Source of the DNA: an uncultured Massilia sp.
GTDB lineage: Bacteria > Pseudomonadota > Gammaproteobacteria > Burkholderiales > Burkholderiaceae
NCBI GenBank assembly: GCA_946886065.1
Contig: CAMPHU010000026.1
Location: 1 to 32,043, forward strand
DNA length: 32,043 nucleotides
Reading direction: 5' to 3'
Made by a program: the position numbers and the translations under genes
Notes under the pieces: model-generated
The model's database searches: none
What the model was told of the DNA's origin: nothing
Seen by the model: the letters and a program-made list of their open reading frames with translations, nothing else
Shown here: positions 1 through 9,498 of the stretch, one piece after another
How positions within the stretch are numbered: position 1 is the stretch's first letter
How the letters are laid out: each line of letters opens with the position of its first letter

Positions 1-1230
1 TCCAACCTGGGCATGCTCAAGCACGTCTACCGCCGCGGCCTGGCCCTGCGCTACGGGAAGGCGATGCAATGCATCGCCGGCATCCACTACAACTACTCGC
101 TGCCGGAAAAGCTGTGGAAGCTGTTTGCCGAAAGCGAAGGCATCGCGGAAGAACGCCGCAATGCGCTGCGCGACTTCCAGAGCGAGAGCTATATTGCGAT
201 GATCCGCAATTTCCGCCGCTATGCCTGGCTCCTGATGTACCTGTTCGGCGCCACCCCGGCCCTGACCACCAGCTTCCTGCGCGGCCGCCCGCACCAGCTC
301 GAACGGCTGTCCGACGACACGCTCTACCTGCCCTACGCAACCAGCCTGCGCATGAGCGACCTGGGCTACCAGAACGATGCCCAGTCCGGCCTGTGCCCGC
401 ACGAGAACAGCCTGGAAAGCTATGTCACCAGCCTGATGGACGCGGTCAACCGCCCGTATGCGCCCTATGCCGAAATCGGCACCAAGAAGGACGGCGAGTG
501 GATCCAGCTGTCCACCAACGTGCTGCAGATCGAGAACGAATACTATTCGACCATCCGCCCCAAGCGCGTGATCCGCACCGGCGAGCGCCCGGTGCAGGCC
601 CTGTGCAACCGCGGCGTGCAGTACATCGAGGTGCGCTGCCTGGACGTCGATCCTTTCGAGCCGATCGGCATCGCGCTGGAGACCGGCCGCTTCCTGGACG
701 CCTTCCTCCTGTTCTGCGCCCTGGACGAGAGTCCCCTGATCAGCGCCCACGACGGCGCCATCCACGCACGCAACTTCGCGCGCACCGTCAAGGAAGGACG
801 CCGTCCGGACCTGACCCTGACCCGCGACGGGCATGAAGTGCCGCTCAGGGAATGGGCGGAGGAACTGATCGAACGCATCCGCCCGGTGGCCCAGCTGCTG
901 GACGACCAGCACAACGAAGGCGGCGTGCACGAGTCCTCGCTCAACCAGCAGAAGGCCAAGCTCGCGGATCCCTCGCTGACGCCGTCGGCGCGCGTGCTGG
1001 AAGAAGTGCGCGCCCTCGGTTCGGCCGCCGCCTTCGGCCTGCGCCAGAGCGCGCTGCACGCGGCCAGCTTCCGCGACAGCCCGCTGATGCCGGCGGAAGC
1101 GGCGATGTTCGACGAGATGGCGGCGGCTTCGCTGGCCGAGCAGGCCAGCATCGAAGCCACGGACACCGGCAGCTTCGACGACTTCGTCGCGGCCTACAAC
1201 AGCAGTACCCTGTGCGGCAACCACCACTGA
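1..1230 (+). CDS. gshA: Glutamate-cysteine ligase, proteobacterial type (5' end outside window)
   Basis: First step of glutathione synthesis: ATP-dependent joining of glutamate to cysteine in the cytoplasm. The frame is open from base 1, so the true start lies upstream. About 409 residues are visible, and the E. coli enzyme (518 aa) suggests that roughly 110 N-terminal residues are missing. Family landmarks in order are [57 protein letters not shown] and [17 protein letters not shown], all close to E. coli GshA. The last residues are GNHH before TGA. The next gene starts 12 bases downstream on the same strand, so they may be co-transcribed. The gene looks intact over the visible part. Identification is from remembered family sequence and is very secure. 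Confidence 0.95.
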   Translation, partial: SNLGMLKHVYRRGLALRYGKAMQCIAGIHYNYSLPEKLWKLFAESEGIAEERRNALRDFQSESYIAMIRNFRRYAWLLMYLFGATPALTTSFLRGRPHQLERLSDDTLYLPYATSLRMSDLGYQNDAQSGLCPHENSLESYVTSLMDAVNRPYAPYAEIGTKKDGEWIQLSTNVLQIENEYYSTIRPKRVIRTGERPVQALCNRGVQYIEVRCLDVDPFEPIGIALETGRFLDAFLLFCALDESPLISAHDGAIHARNFARTVKEGRRPDLTLTRDGHEVPLREWAEELIERIRPVAQLLDDQHNEGGVHESSLNQQKAKLADPSLTPSARVLEEVRALGSAAAFGLRQSALHAASFRDSPLMPAEAAMFDEMAAASLAEQASIEATDTGSFDDFVAAYNSSTLCGNHH

Positions 1231-1242
1231 TCCGGGGATGCC

Positions 1243-2289
1243 TTGCTCACCTTTTACAACGAACACCATGCCCAGCATGCGGGACGCTTCGCCTTCCTGC
1301 GCGGCGGGCTGGCGCCGTGTTCGGAACAGCCTGAGCGGGCCGCCCTCGTCCTGAAGGAATGCGAGCGGCGCGGGCTGGGCCGCATCGTCACGCCGCACGG
1401 CGTGCCCCTGGTGTCGCTGGAGCGCGTGCACAGCCCGCGCTACCTGCATTTCCTGCGCAGCGCCTGGAGCGAATGGACCGCGCTCGATTCCGCCAATGCG
1501 GCGCGCGACGCTTTTCCCTCGGTCTGGCCGCTGCGGCCCGCGTGCACGGACATCGAGCCTGAACACTTCGATGCGCGCTTCGGCATGCATGCGATGGACA
1601 ATGCGAGCCCGCTCACCGCCGGCACCTGGCTGGCCGCCAAGACCGGCGCCGACTGCGCCGTCAATGCGGCGCATGCGCTGCGCATGGGCGAACGCGGCAG
1701 CTTCGCGCTCACGCGCCCGCCCGGCCACCATGCGGGCGCGGACTTCTTCGGCGGCGGCTGCTTCCTGAACAATGCGGCGCTGGCTGCCCAGCACCTGCTC
1801 GACGACGGCATGGCGCGCGTGGCGGTCCTGGACCTGGGCTACCATCACGGCAACGGCACCCAGGCGATCTTCTACGGCCGCAGCGACGTGCTGTTCCTGT
1901 CGCTGCATGCCGACCCGCGCGGCGCCTACCCGTGGTACACGGGCCATGCCGACGAAACGGGAACGGGAGCGGGACTGGGCTACACGATGAACCTGCCCCT
2001 GGCGGCGGGCGCGGGGAGCGCCGAGTGGTTCGCCGCGCTGGAGACGGCCTGCGTCAAGCTGGCCATGTTCCGCGCCGAGGCGCTGGTGGTGTCCCTGGGG
2101 ACGCCCGCCTTCGGCACGCCGCCCGAGGCGCGCTTCCGGCTGCAGGGAGGCGACTTCCTGCGCATCGGCGAGCGCATCGCCCACCTGGGCCTGCCCACCG
2201 CCTTCATCCTCGAGGGCGGCGACGCGGCGCCGGAGCTGGGCACGCACATCGTGAACGTGCTCGAAGGCTTCGAGACCGCAACCGAGTGA
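1243..2289 (+). CDS. Histone deacetylase / acetylpolyamine amidohydrolase-fold protein with degenerate zinc site
   Basis: A 348-aa protein of the class II HDAC / acetylpolyamine amidohydrolase fold, a family that removes acetyl groups from polyamines or lysines using one zinc. Start is TTG at 1243 after GGGGA; no in-frame ATG is near. The fold markers are clear: MLTFYNEHHA at the N-terminus, LTRPPGHHAGADFFGG (His dyad H162/H163), YHHGNGTQAIFY, and a C-terminal LEGG. However, the family DxDxHHGNG is D197-L-G199-Y-H201-H, so the first zinc Asp is Gly. The usual G-x-D-T-x-x-x-D-P reads G286-T-P-A-F-G-T-P-P, so the second zinc Asp is P288. The catalytic Tyr of EGGY is D327. It is therefore predicted not to bind zinc normally or to deacetylate. 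The reading frame is intact throughout, which argues against simple decay. It sits between gshA and an acetyltransferase gene. Confidence 0.9.
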   Translation: MLTFYNEHHAQHAGRFAFLRGGLAPCSEQPERAALVLKECERRGLGRIVTPHGVPLVSLERVHSPRYLHFLRSAWSEWTALDSANAARDAFPSVWPLRPACTDIEPEHFDARFGMHAMDNASPLTAGTWLAAKTGADCAVNAAHALRMGERGSFALTRPPGHHAGADFFGGGCFLNNAALAAQHLLDDGMARVAVLDLGYHHGNGTQAIFYGRSDVLFLSLHADPRGAYPWYTGHADETGTGAGLGYTMNLPLAAGAGSAEWFAALETACVKLAMFRAEALVVSLGTPAFGTPPEARFRLQGGDFLRIGERIAHLGLPTAFILEGGDAAPELGTHIVNVLEGFETATE

Positions 2290-2311
2290 TTATTCTTTGA
2301 CTGTTACTTCC

Positions 2312-2764
2312 ATGCTCGACTGGCAATTCTCCAGCTTTTCCGACCTGTCCAACAAAGACCTCTACGAGGTGCTGGCCCAGCGCCAGAACATCTTCATCCT
2401 GGAACAAACCTGCCTGTATCCGGACATCGACGGCTACGACCTCGAGGCCCATCACCTGCTCGGCTGGAGGGTGGAAAACGGCAAGCGCGAGCTGGCCGCC
2501 TACCTGCGCGTGCTGGCGCCGGGCGCCAAGTACGAAGAGATGTCGCTGGGCCGCGTGATCACGACCCAGGCCGCACGCGGCAGCGGCGCCGGCCGCCAGC
2601 TGCTGGCGCGCGGCATCGCCTGCGCCGAAGCGCTCCATCCGGGCCACCGCATCCGCATCGGCGCCCAGCAATACCTGGAAAAGTTCTACCAGAGCTTCGG
2701 CTTCGAGACCGTCTCCGCCCCTTACGACGAAGACGGCATCATGCACATCGACATGCTGCGCTGA
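2312..2764 (+). CDS. elaA: GNAT family N-acetyltransferase, ElaA type
   Basis: A 150-aa GCN5-related acetyltransferase using acetyl-CoA; the ElaA substrate is not established. It matches the ElaA pattern: MLDWQFSSFSDLS start, LAQRQNIFILEQTCLYPDIDG, and an acetyl-CoA loop in LGRVITTQAARGSGAGRQLL (R/Q-x-x-G-x-G/A-like) followed by AQQYLEKFYQSFGF. ATG at 2312 is chosen because it aligns with ElaA N-termini. An in-frame TTG at 2297 would add five residues and has a GAG-rich sequence upstream, so it cannot be excluded. The gene lies 22 bases after the deacetylase-fold gene and is probably in one transcript with it. Its stop codon directly abuts the stop of the convergent FKBP gene. Confidence 0.88.
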   Translation: MLDWQFSSFSDLSNKDLYEVLAQRQNIFILEQTCLYPDIDGYDLEAHHLLGWRVENGKRELAAYLRVLAPGAKYEEMSLGRVITTQAARGSGAGRQLLARGIACAEALHPGHRIRIGAQQYLEKFYQSFGFETVSAPYDEDGIMHIDMLR

Positions 2765-3193
2765 TTACTCGACCTTGTTCAGCGTGATCTCGAACACCAG
2801 GCCCGAGTTCGGCGGCACGGCGCGGCTGCCGGTGGCGCCGTAGCCCAGGCTGGCCGGCACCAGGATGGTGCGCTTGCCGCCCACCTTCATGCCCAGCACG
2901 CCCTGCTCGAAGCCGGGGATCACGGCGCTCGTGCCCAGCTTGAAGCTGTAGGGGTTCGATTCCAGCTGGGTGCCCTTGAAGTCGGAGGCCGAGGCGCTGT
3001 ACAGCCACAGGGTGTAGTTCAGGCTGACGGTCTTGCCGGTGACGGCTTCGGCGCCGGTGCCGACCACGTTGTCGGTCTTGGTCAGGGCAGCCGGGCTGCT
3101 GACGGTGGTATTGCTGCCTCCGGAGCCGCCGCCGCAGGCGGTCAGGGCGAGCATGGCGACGAAGGCGGCGATCAGGGGGAACTTCAGTTTCAT
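2765..3193 (-). CDS. FKBP-type peptidyl-prolyl cis-trans isomerase lipoprotein
   Basis: A 142-aa exported prolyl isomerase that would act on protein folding in the periplasm. The N-terminus is a lipoprotein signal: MKLKFPLIAAFVAMLALTAC, with lipobox LTAC and the lipidated Cys at residue 20, then a GGGSGGS linker. A single FKBP domain follows (about residues 38-142). Its marks are VSLNYTLWLY, VIPGFEQGVLGMKVGGKR, LVPASLGYGATGSRAVPPNSGLVFEITL; these include the family's PGFEQG loop, LGYG and the P-N-S-x-L-x-F-E-I end. It lies downstream of kup on the same strand but 121 bases away, with a terminator-like hairpin between, so it is probably transcribed separately. Confidence 0.92.
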   Translation of the reverse strand: MKLKFPLIAAFVAMLALTACGGGSGGSNTTVSSPAALTKTDNVVGTGAEAVTGKTVSLNYTLWLYSASASDFKGTQLESNPYSFKLGTSAVIPGFEQGVLGMKVGGKRTILVPASLGYGATGSRAVPPNSGLVFEITLNKVE

Positions 3194-3218
3194 GGAATCC
3201 TCAACGAGCTAAGGTGAA

Positions 3219-3260
3219 AAATAAGGTGGAAAAAGTTTGCTAGGCGAAACTTTGCACCTT
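3219..3260 (-). terminator. Terminator-like hairpin after kup
   Basis: Read on the minus strand, AAGGTG and AAAGTTT pair with AAACTTT and CACCTT around an 8-base loop (arms 3223-3228/3255-3260 and 3232-3238/3247-3253, with a small internal loop). A short T-rich run (ATTTTTC) follows. Its place between the kup stop and the FKBP start fits a terminator of kup. The internal loop makes it weaker than a classic one. Confidence 0.5.
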
Positions 3261-3314
3261 ACCTCATCAATTCCATGAAAATGTGCGGATTTTGTCGGCG
3301 AATTGTAATCCTGG

Positions 3315-5192
3315 CTAGATCTCGATTTGGGTGCCGAGCTCGATGACCCGGTTCGGCGGGATCTGGTAATAGTCCGCCGCCGCGCGGGCGTTCCTCGACA
3401 TCATCACGTACAAATGCTCGCGCCATGGCGCCATGCCGCGGCCCGGGGTCGAGATCACGGTCTGGCGCGCGATGAAGAACGAGGTCTCCATCATCTCGAA
3501 TGTCAGGCCCAGGCCGGCGCACTGGCGCAGGATGCCCGGGATGTCCGGCTCGTCCTTGAAACCGTACTGGACGTTGAGCTGGTAGCAGTTGTGGCCCAGT
3601 TCGACGATGCGCACCTGTTCCTGCGGCGGCACCCAGGGCTCTTCGCGGATGTGCACGGTCAGGAACACCACGCGCTCGTGCAGCACCTTGTTGTGCACCA
3701 GGTTGTGCAGCAGCGCGTGCGGCACGCCGTCGCTTTCGCCGCGCAGGAACAGCGCGGTGCCCGGCACCCGCACCGGCGGCGCGACGAACAGCGATTCCAT
3801 GAAGGCGTCCAGCGGGATCGCATGCTTTTCCAGGTTGTCGAAGACCAGCTCGCGGCCGCGCTTCCAGGTCAGCATCAGGGTCAGCAGGACGGTACCCAGC
3901 AGCAGCGGGAACCAGCCGCCGTGGAACAGCTTGAGCGTGGTCGACGAGAACAGCATGACGTCGATCGCGAAGAAGAAGCCGGTCGCGCCCAGGCACACGG
4001 CCAGCGGCAGGTGCCAGCGGTAGCGCGTGACGAAGAAGGTCAGGATGGTGGTGGCCATCATGGTCGCGGTCACGGCGATGCCGTAGGCGCCGGCCAGTTC
4101 GTCCGAGGAGCCGAAGCCGATCACGGCGATCAGGACCACGCACAGCTGCAGCCAGTTCACGGCCGGGATGTAGATCTGGCCGATCTCGCTTTCCGAGGTG
4201 TGCAGGATGCGCATGCGCGGCAGCAGGCCCAGCGCGATGGCCTGCTTGGTCATCGAATAGGTGCCCGAGATGGTCGCCTGCGAGGCGATCACCGCCGCCA
4301 TGGTCGACAGGATCACCAGCGGAATCACGCTCCAGGAGCCGAGCTGGTGGAAGAAGGGGTTGTCCACGGCGTCCGGCTGCATGATCAGGAGGCCGCCCTG
4401 GCCCAGGTAGTTCAGCGCCAGCGCCGGGAAGGCGATCGTGAACCAGGCCATGCGGATCGGCTTGCGGCCGAAGTGGCCCATGTCGGCGTACAGCGCCTCG
4501 GCGCCCGTCATGGCCAGCACCACCGCGCCCAGCGCCACGAAGGCCAGCAGCTTGTTTTCCAGCATGAAGCGCAGCGCTTCCCACGGGTTGAGCGCCCGCA
4601 GGATCACCGGCGCCTCGAGGATGTTGATGACGCCCATGACGGCCAGGGCGATGAACCATACCAGCATGATGGGGCCGAAGAAGCGGCCGATGCCGGCCGT
4701 GCCGTGGCGCTGCACGCTGTACAGGACCAGCAGCACGAGGACCGCGATCGGCACCACGTAGTGCGACATGCCGGGCGCCGCCACTTCCAGGCCTTCGATC
4801 GCGCCCAGCACCGAGATCGCCGGCGTGATCACGCTGTCGCCATAGAACATGGTGGCGCCCAGCACGCCGATCACGAGCAGCGGGAAGTGCCAGGCCGAGT
4901 GTTTGGTGACCGAGTTGGTGGCCAGCGCCATCAGGGCCATGATGCCGCCCTCGCCGCGGTTGTCGGCGCGCAGGACCAGGGTCACGTACTTGAGCGAGAC
5001 GACAATCGTCAGGCTCCAGAAGATCAGGGAAACGATGCCGAGGATGTTCGGCGTGTTGAGCGGCAGGCCATGTTCATGGTCGAAGATGGCCCGCAGGGTG
5101 TAGAGGGGGCTGGTACCGATATCGCCGTAGACGATGCCGACCGCGGCCAGGGTCAGCGCGGCCAGGCTGCTTTTCTTGTTCTCGGACGTCAA
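3315..5192 (-). CDS. kup: Low-affinity potassium transporter, Kup/HAK/KT family
   Basis: Inner-membrane K+ uptake protein, probably a K+/H+ symporter, of 625 aa (E. coli Kup is 622). The N-terminal signature GIVYGDIGTSPLYTLR is followed by about twelve hydrophobic segments up to about residue 430 and a soluble C-terminal domain ending GTQIEI. Other family blocks are RADNRGEGGIMALMAL, YGDSVITPAISVLGAIEGLEV and ALYADMGHFGRKPIR. Start is set at TTG 5192 (MTSENKKSSLAAL): the open frame runs further upstream, but that sequence is non-homologous, lies in the divergent promoter region and contains paired repeats. rarD is divergent; the 5' leader carries overlapping palindromes described separately. 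Confidence 0.95.
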   Translation of the reverse strand: MTSENKKSSLAALTLAAVGIVYGDIGTSPLYTLRAIFDHEHGLPLNTPNILGIVSLIFWSLTIVVSLKYVTLVLRADNRGEGGIMALMALATNSVTKHSAWHFPLLVIGVLGATMFYGDSVITPAISVLGAIEGLEVAAPGMSHYVVPIAVLVLLVLYSVQRHGTAGIGRFFGPIMLVWFIALAVMGVINILEAPVILRALNPWEALRFMLENKLLAFVALGAVVLAMTGAEALYADMGHFGRKPIRMAWFTIAFPALALNYLGQGGLLIMQPDAVDNPFFHQLGSWSVIPLVILSTMAAVIASQATISGTYSMTKQAIALGLLPRMRILHTSESEIGQIYIPAVNWLQLCVVLIAVIGFGSSDELAGAYGIAVTATMMATTILTFFVTRYRWHLPLAVCLGATGFFFAIDVMLFSSTTLKLFHGGWFPLLLGTVLLTLMLTWKRGRELVFDNLEKHAIPLDAFMESLFVAPPVRVPGTALFLRGESDGVPHALLHNLVHNKVLHERVVFLTVHIREEPWVPPQEQVRIVELGHNCYQLNVQYGFKDEPDIPGILRQCAGLGLTFEMMETSFFIARQTVISTPGRGMAPWREHLYVMMSRNARAAADYYQIPPNRVIELGTQIEI

Positions 5193-5196
5193 GATT

Positions 5197-5228
5197 GCAC
5201 CATGTTTTTGTTCTGGTGCGGCGCACCA
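5197..5228 (-). promoter_or_regulatory. Overlapping GCACCA/TGGTGC hairpins in the kup leader
   Basis: Just upstream of the kup TTG the plus strand reads GCACCA (5197-5202), 11 bases, TGGTGC (5214-5219), GGC, GCACCA (5223-5228). In the kup mRNA the middle element could pair with the first arm (perfect 6-bp stem, 3-base loop) or with the element that abuts the start codon (6-bp stem, 11-base loop). The two pairings exclude each other. This arrangement is seen directly; a regulatory role is inference. It could instead be a protein-binding site. Confidence 0.4.
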
Positions 5229-5322
5229 TAGAATATCGACAAGAAAATTGCAAGAAGATTTCGTCCTGCATGATACACCTGCGCAAATTTGCGCCGCGCC
5301 AGCAGGGATCGTGCGCATCGGG

Positions 5323-5328
5323 GATAAT
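5323..5328 (+). promoter_or_regulatory. Candidate -10 box for rarD (GATAAT followed by GGC)
   Basis: GATAATGGC lies 28 bases before the ATG chosen for rarD. It resembles the TAnnATnGC pattern found before several other genes in the window. No convincing -35 is seen. If real, the ATG at 5327 lies inside the -10 box and cannot be the start of rarD. Confidence 0.4.
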
Positions 5329-5356
5329 GGCAGCTCAGCAATCGCCCTCCCTTCCC

Positions 5357-6235
5357 ATGCGCTCCGGTATCCTGTCCGCCACCCTCGCCTTCCTGTGCTG
5401 GGGGCTGTTTCCTTTGTATTTCCACGCGATCGGCGAGGTGCCGCCGCTGGAGATCCTGATGCACCGGGTGCTGTGGTCACTTGCTTTTCTTCTTCTTGTG
5501 CTGGCCGTGCGCCGCCAGTGGAAATGGCTGCAGCAGGCGCGCCAGCCGCGCGTGCTGGGCAGTTTCCTGGCCTCGGCCTTCCTGCTCAGCGCCAACTGGC
5601 TGGCCTATATCTGGGCGGTCAAGAACGGCCACGTGATCGAGGCCAGCCTCGGCTACTTCATCAATCCGCTGGTGAACATCATGTTCGGCTACGTGATCCT
5701 GAAGGAGCGCCTGCGTCCGGCCCAGTGGGGGGCCATCGCCCTGGCGGCGCTGGGCGTGGCCTGGCTGACCTGGCAATCGGGCTCGGTGCCCTGGATCGCC
5801 CTGTTCCTGGCCGCCACCTTCGGCGGCTATGGCCTGCTGCGCAAGACCGCGGCGCTGGGCGCCCTCGAAGGCCTGTCCTTCGAGACCATGCTGCTGTTCC
5901 CGATCGCCGCCGCGTATATCGGCTGGCTGACCTATACCGGCGACAACGCCTTCGTCAACGCGCCCTCGGACACCACCCGCCTGCTCTTGATCCTGGCCGG
6001 TCCGATCACCGCGATCCCGCTGCTGCTGTTCGCCAGCGGCGCGCGCCAGATCCCGCTGTCGATCCTGGGACTGCTGCAGTACCTGTCGCCCACCATCCAG
6101 TTCCTGCTGGGCGTGTGGCTGTTCCACGAAGCCTTCAGCGCCGACCGCCTGGTGGGCTTCGTCCTGATCTGGTCCGCGCTGGCCCTGTTCGGCGGCGAAG
6201 GCCTGTGGCGCAGCCGCAGGGCGAACAAAGCGTGA
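5357..6235 (+). CDS. rarD: EamA-family transporter RarD
   Basis: A 292-aa inner-membrane permease of the drug/metabolite transporter superfamily. RarD proteins are named for chloramphenicol sensitivity in Pseudomonas, but the physiological substrate is not known. About ten hydrophobic helices are visible. Family marks include LAFLCWGLFPLYF, EILMHRVLWSLAF, NWLAYIWAVKNGHVIEASLGYFINPLVN, LKERLRPAQW and LGLLQYLSPTIQFLLGVWLF. ATG 5357 gives a length close to E. coli RarD (296). ATG 5327 would add ten residues but overlaps a likely -10 box. No strong ribosome-binding site is seen before either start. The gene is divergent from kup and 78 bases before ettA. Confidence 0.92.
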   Translation: MRSGILSATLAFLCWGLFPLYFHAIGEVPPLEILMHRVLWSLAFLLLVLAVRRQWKWLQQARQPRVLGSFLASAFLLSANWLAYIWAVKNGHVIEASLGYFINPLVNIMFGYVILKERLRPAQWGAIALAALGVAWLTWQSGSVPWIALFLAATFGGYGLLRKTAALGALEGLSFETMLLFPIAAAYIGWLTYTGDNAFVNAPSDTTRLLLILAGPITAIPLLLFASGARQIPLSILGLLQYLSPTIQFLLGVWLFHEAFSADRLVGFVLIWSALALFGGEGLWRSRRANKA

Positions 6236-6313
6236 TGCGATTCCAAAGAAATCCTGTGGTCGGCACGGGTTCTGTCGTATCCTGTGCACCTTAAACAACA
6301 CCAGAGTTAAAGC

Positions 6314-7981
<1,668 letters not shown>

Positions 7982-7998
7982 ATCGTTGTTTCTCAAGG

Positions 7999-8025
7999 AA
8001 AAGCCCACCTCGGTGGGCTTTTTTT
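7999..8025 (+). terminator. Intrinsic terminator of ettA
   Basis: AAGCCCACC and GGTGGGCTT form a 9-bp inverted repeat (8001-8009/8012-8020; effective loop CTCG). It is followed by a run of seven T, starting 19 bases after the ettA stop codon. Confidence 0.9.
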
Positions 8026-8144
8026 ACGCCCGGAAACGGAACGTGGGGTTCAGGGGTTCGTGTGTAGAATTCCCGACGACGAGGCTGTCCAAGCGCCTGG
8101 TCCTGCCTTGCCGTCGCTACGGCTGCCGGGCATCCAACATACCC

Positions 8145-8678
8145 ATGACAGATTACCGCGACAACCGTGTCCCTGGCGGGACCTTCTTTTTCACGGTGCG
8201 CCTTCTTGACCGTGGCAGCGCCCTGCTGACCGAGCACATCTCCGCGTTTGGCGAAGCGATGCGCCTGGCGCGCGTGCGCAAGCCCTTCCACGTCGACGCC
8301 TGGGTGGTGCTGCCCAACCACGCGCATACGATCTGGACCCTGCCGCCGGGCGACCACGACTGCTCCAGCCGCTGGCGCGCGGTCAAGATCGCGTTCTCGA
8401 AAGCCCTGCGCAAGGCCGGCATGGCGGACGCAAGCGATGGCGCGGTGTGGGAGCGGCATTACCGGCATTACCGGGTGCAGGAGGATGCCGACTACGCGGC
8501 GCTGGTCGATTACGTGCACACGGATGCGGTGCGCCATGGGCATTGCGTGGCGCCGCGCGAGTGGCCATGGTCGTCGCTGCACCGCTTCTTGTCGGCGGGA
8601 CATGTGCAGCCGGAGCCGGAGCTGATCGTGCCGCCGTGGGTGACAAGGCCACAAGGTTTAGCGCTGGCGCGGCTTTAA
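8145..8678 (+). CDS. REP-associated tyrosine transposase (RAYT, IS200/IS605-like Y1 superfamily)
   Basis: A 177-aa single-strand DNA transposase-like protein; RAYTs are single-copy relatives of IS200 TnpA thought to mobilise REP palindromes. Start MTDYRDNRVPGGTFFFTVRL matches the family N-terminus. The metal-binding HUH motif is H59-A-H61 in WVVLPNHAHTIWTLPPGD. The region YAALVDYVHTDAVRHGHCV (residues 117-135) corresponds to the usual YIHxNPVKHG block, and Y123 is the likely catalytic Tyr by position. PREWPWSSLHRFL matches the usual DWPYSSFHR. The NP of YIHxNP is replaced by DA, so the block has diverged. The frame is intact. No flanking IS ends or target duplications are recognised; REP-like palindromes occur elsewhere in the window. 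Confidence 0.88.
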   Translation: MTDYRDNRVPGGTFFFTVRLLDRGSALLTEHISAFGEAMRLARVRKPFHVDAWVVLPNHAHTIWTLPPGDHDCSSRWRAVKIAFSKALRKAGMADASDGAVWERHYRHYRVQEDADYAALVDYVHTDAVRHGHCVAPREWPWSSLHRFLSAGHVQPEPELIVPPWVTRPQGLALARL

Positions 8679-8704
8679 CCCCGTTGCAGCCTCTGTCCGA
8701 ACAA

Positions 8705-8736
8705 AAAGCAAAAGGCCCCGCAGGGCCTTTTGCTTT
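8705..8736. terminator. Bidirectional intrinsic terminator
   Basis: A perfect 14-bp inverted repeat (8705-8718/8723-8736) with the loop CGCA lies between the convergent RAYT and outer-membrane-protein genes. On the minus strand it is followed by TTTTTGT, so it serves the outer-membrane gene best. On the plus strand the A/T-rich arm ends in TTTTGCTTT, a weaker tail for the RAYT gene. Confidence 0.85.
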
Positions 8737-8750
8737 GCAACGCGATCCAA

Positions 8751-9323
8751 TCAGAAGCTGTACTTCGCCCCGATCGTCCACACATTCGGCTTCGCGCCGA
8801 AATCCTTGCTCTTGCCGTAGCGCTCGTATTCGGCAATCAAGGAAACATCCTGGTTGATGTTGTACTGCAGCCCCAGTGCGCCATACGCCTCGGTCTTGCT
8901 CTCGCTGCGATTCATGATCGCATTGACGGTCTCGAGCTCGTTCTTGTTGCGCGCCACGCCCAGCTTGGCATACGCCACGAACCGCTCATTGATCGGCATG
9001 CTGGCCTTGCCGGCGACATACAGCGAATGGCCTTTCGTTTCACCGGTACCGCGCACGCCGCCGAGCGAATAACTCACGTCCGAGCTGCGGAAATCGGTAT
9101 AGCCGGCTTCCACGCCCCAGGTACGGTTGAAGTCATAACCGCCAAAGAGCTTGCCCGAGGCTTTGTAGCCATCGGCATCGACGCCGGTAGCGCCCGGCAG
9201 GGAATCCTGGTGGTCGGCGCTGGCCACACCGACGCCCACATAGGCGCGCGGAGCAGCTTGCTGGGCTTGGGCGGCGGACATCGCCGCGACTGACGCGATC
9301 AGTGCAAGGATAAACTTGTTCAT
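8751..9323 (-). CDS. Outer-membrane beta-barrel protein (OmpA/OmpW-like small porin)
   Basis: A 190-aa predicted eight-strand outer-membrane barrel. Residues 1-20 (MNKFILALIASVAAMSAAQA) form a signal peptide with AxA cleavage. The mature part alternates aromatic and polar residues in short strands (AYVGVGVA, GGYDFNRTWGVEAGYTDF, SLYVAGKAS, AYGALGLQYNI, VSLIAEYERYG) and ends in Tyr-Ser-Phe, the C-terminal Phe signature read by the BAM machinery. Start is ATG 9323 with AGAGGA upstream. The open frame extends further upstream, but that part is AT-rich promoter sequence. It is terminated by the 8705-8736 hairpin. The exact family (OmpA N-terminal barrel, Ail or OmpW) cannot be decided by eye. Confidence 0.85.
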   Translation of the reverse strand: MNKFILALIASVAAMSAAQAQQAAPRAYVGVGVASADHQDSLPGATGVDADGYKASGKLFGGYDFNRTWGVEAGYTDFRSSDVSYSLGGVRGTGETKGHSLYVAGKASMPINERFVAYAKLGVARNKNELETVNAIMNRSESKTEAYGALGLQYNINQDVSLIAEYERYGKSKDFGAKPNVWTIGAKYSF

Positions 9324-9498
9324 TATGGATCCTCTACTTGTTACCTGGTTCGCGATTCCCAATGAATCGCAATAGGACCAAGATAGCATTGACAAAAAAT
9401 GAAAGCGTTGCCAAACCCGTAAAAACTGTAAGAAGATGTAACATCCTGACTTTTGAGTCAGATAAAATAGCGCCAAGATACCTGACGAAGAGTGAAGA

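Noticed and set aside
1243..2289. Sequencing error or frameshift as the cause of the altered deacetylase motifs
   Set aside because: The frame is continuous, the flanking fold residues are correct, and three separate catalytic positions differ, one by several bases; one error cannot account for all.
3327..5231. 634-codon open frame on the plus strand opposite kup
   Set aside because: Antisense shadow of a high-GC gene; its translation is low-complexity (rich in His, Asp, Gln, Arg), has no family motif, and kup on the other strand is unmistakable.
5195..5356. N-terminal extension of rarD from upstream in-frame starts
   Set aside because: The added sequence overlaps the kup leader palindromes and a likely -10 box, is non-hydrophobic and unlike RarD N-termini.
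5193..5480. N-terminal extension of kup in the long open frame
   Set aside because: The extension overlaps the rarD start and the divergent promoter, and the Kup family begins just before SSLAALTLAAVG.
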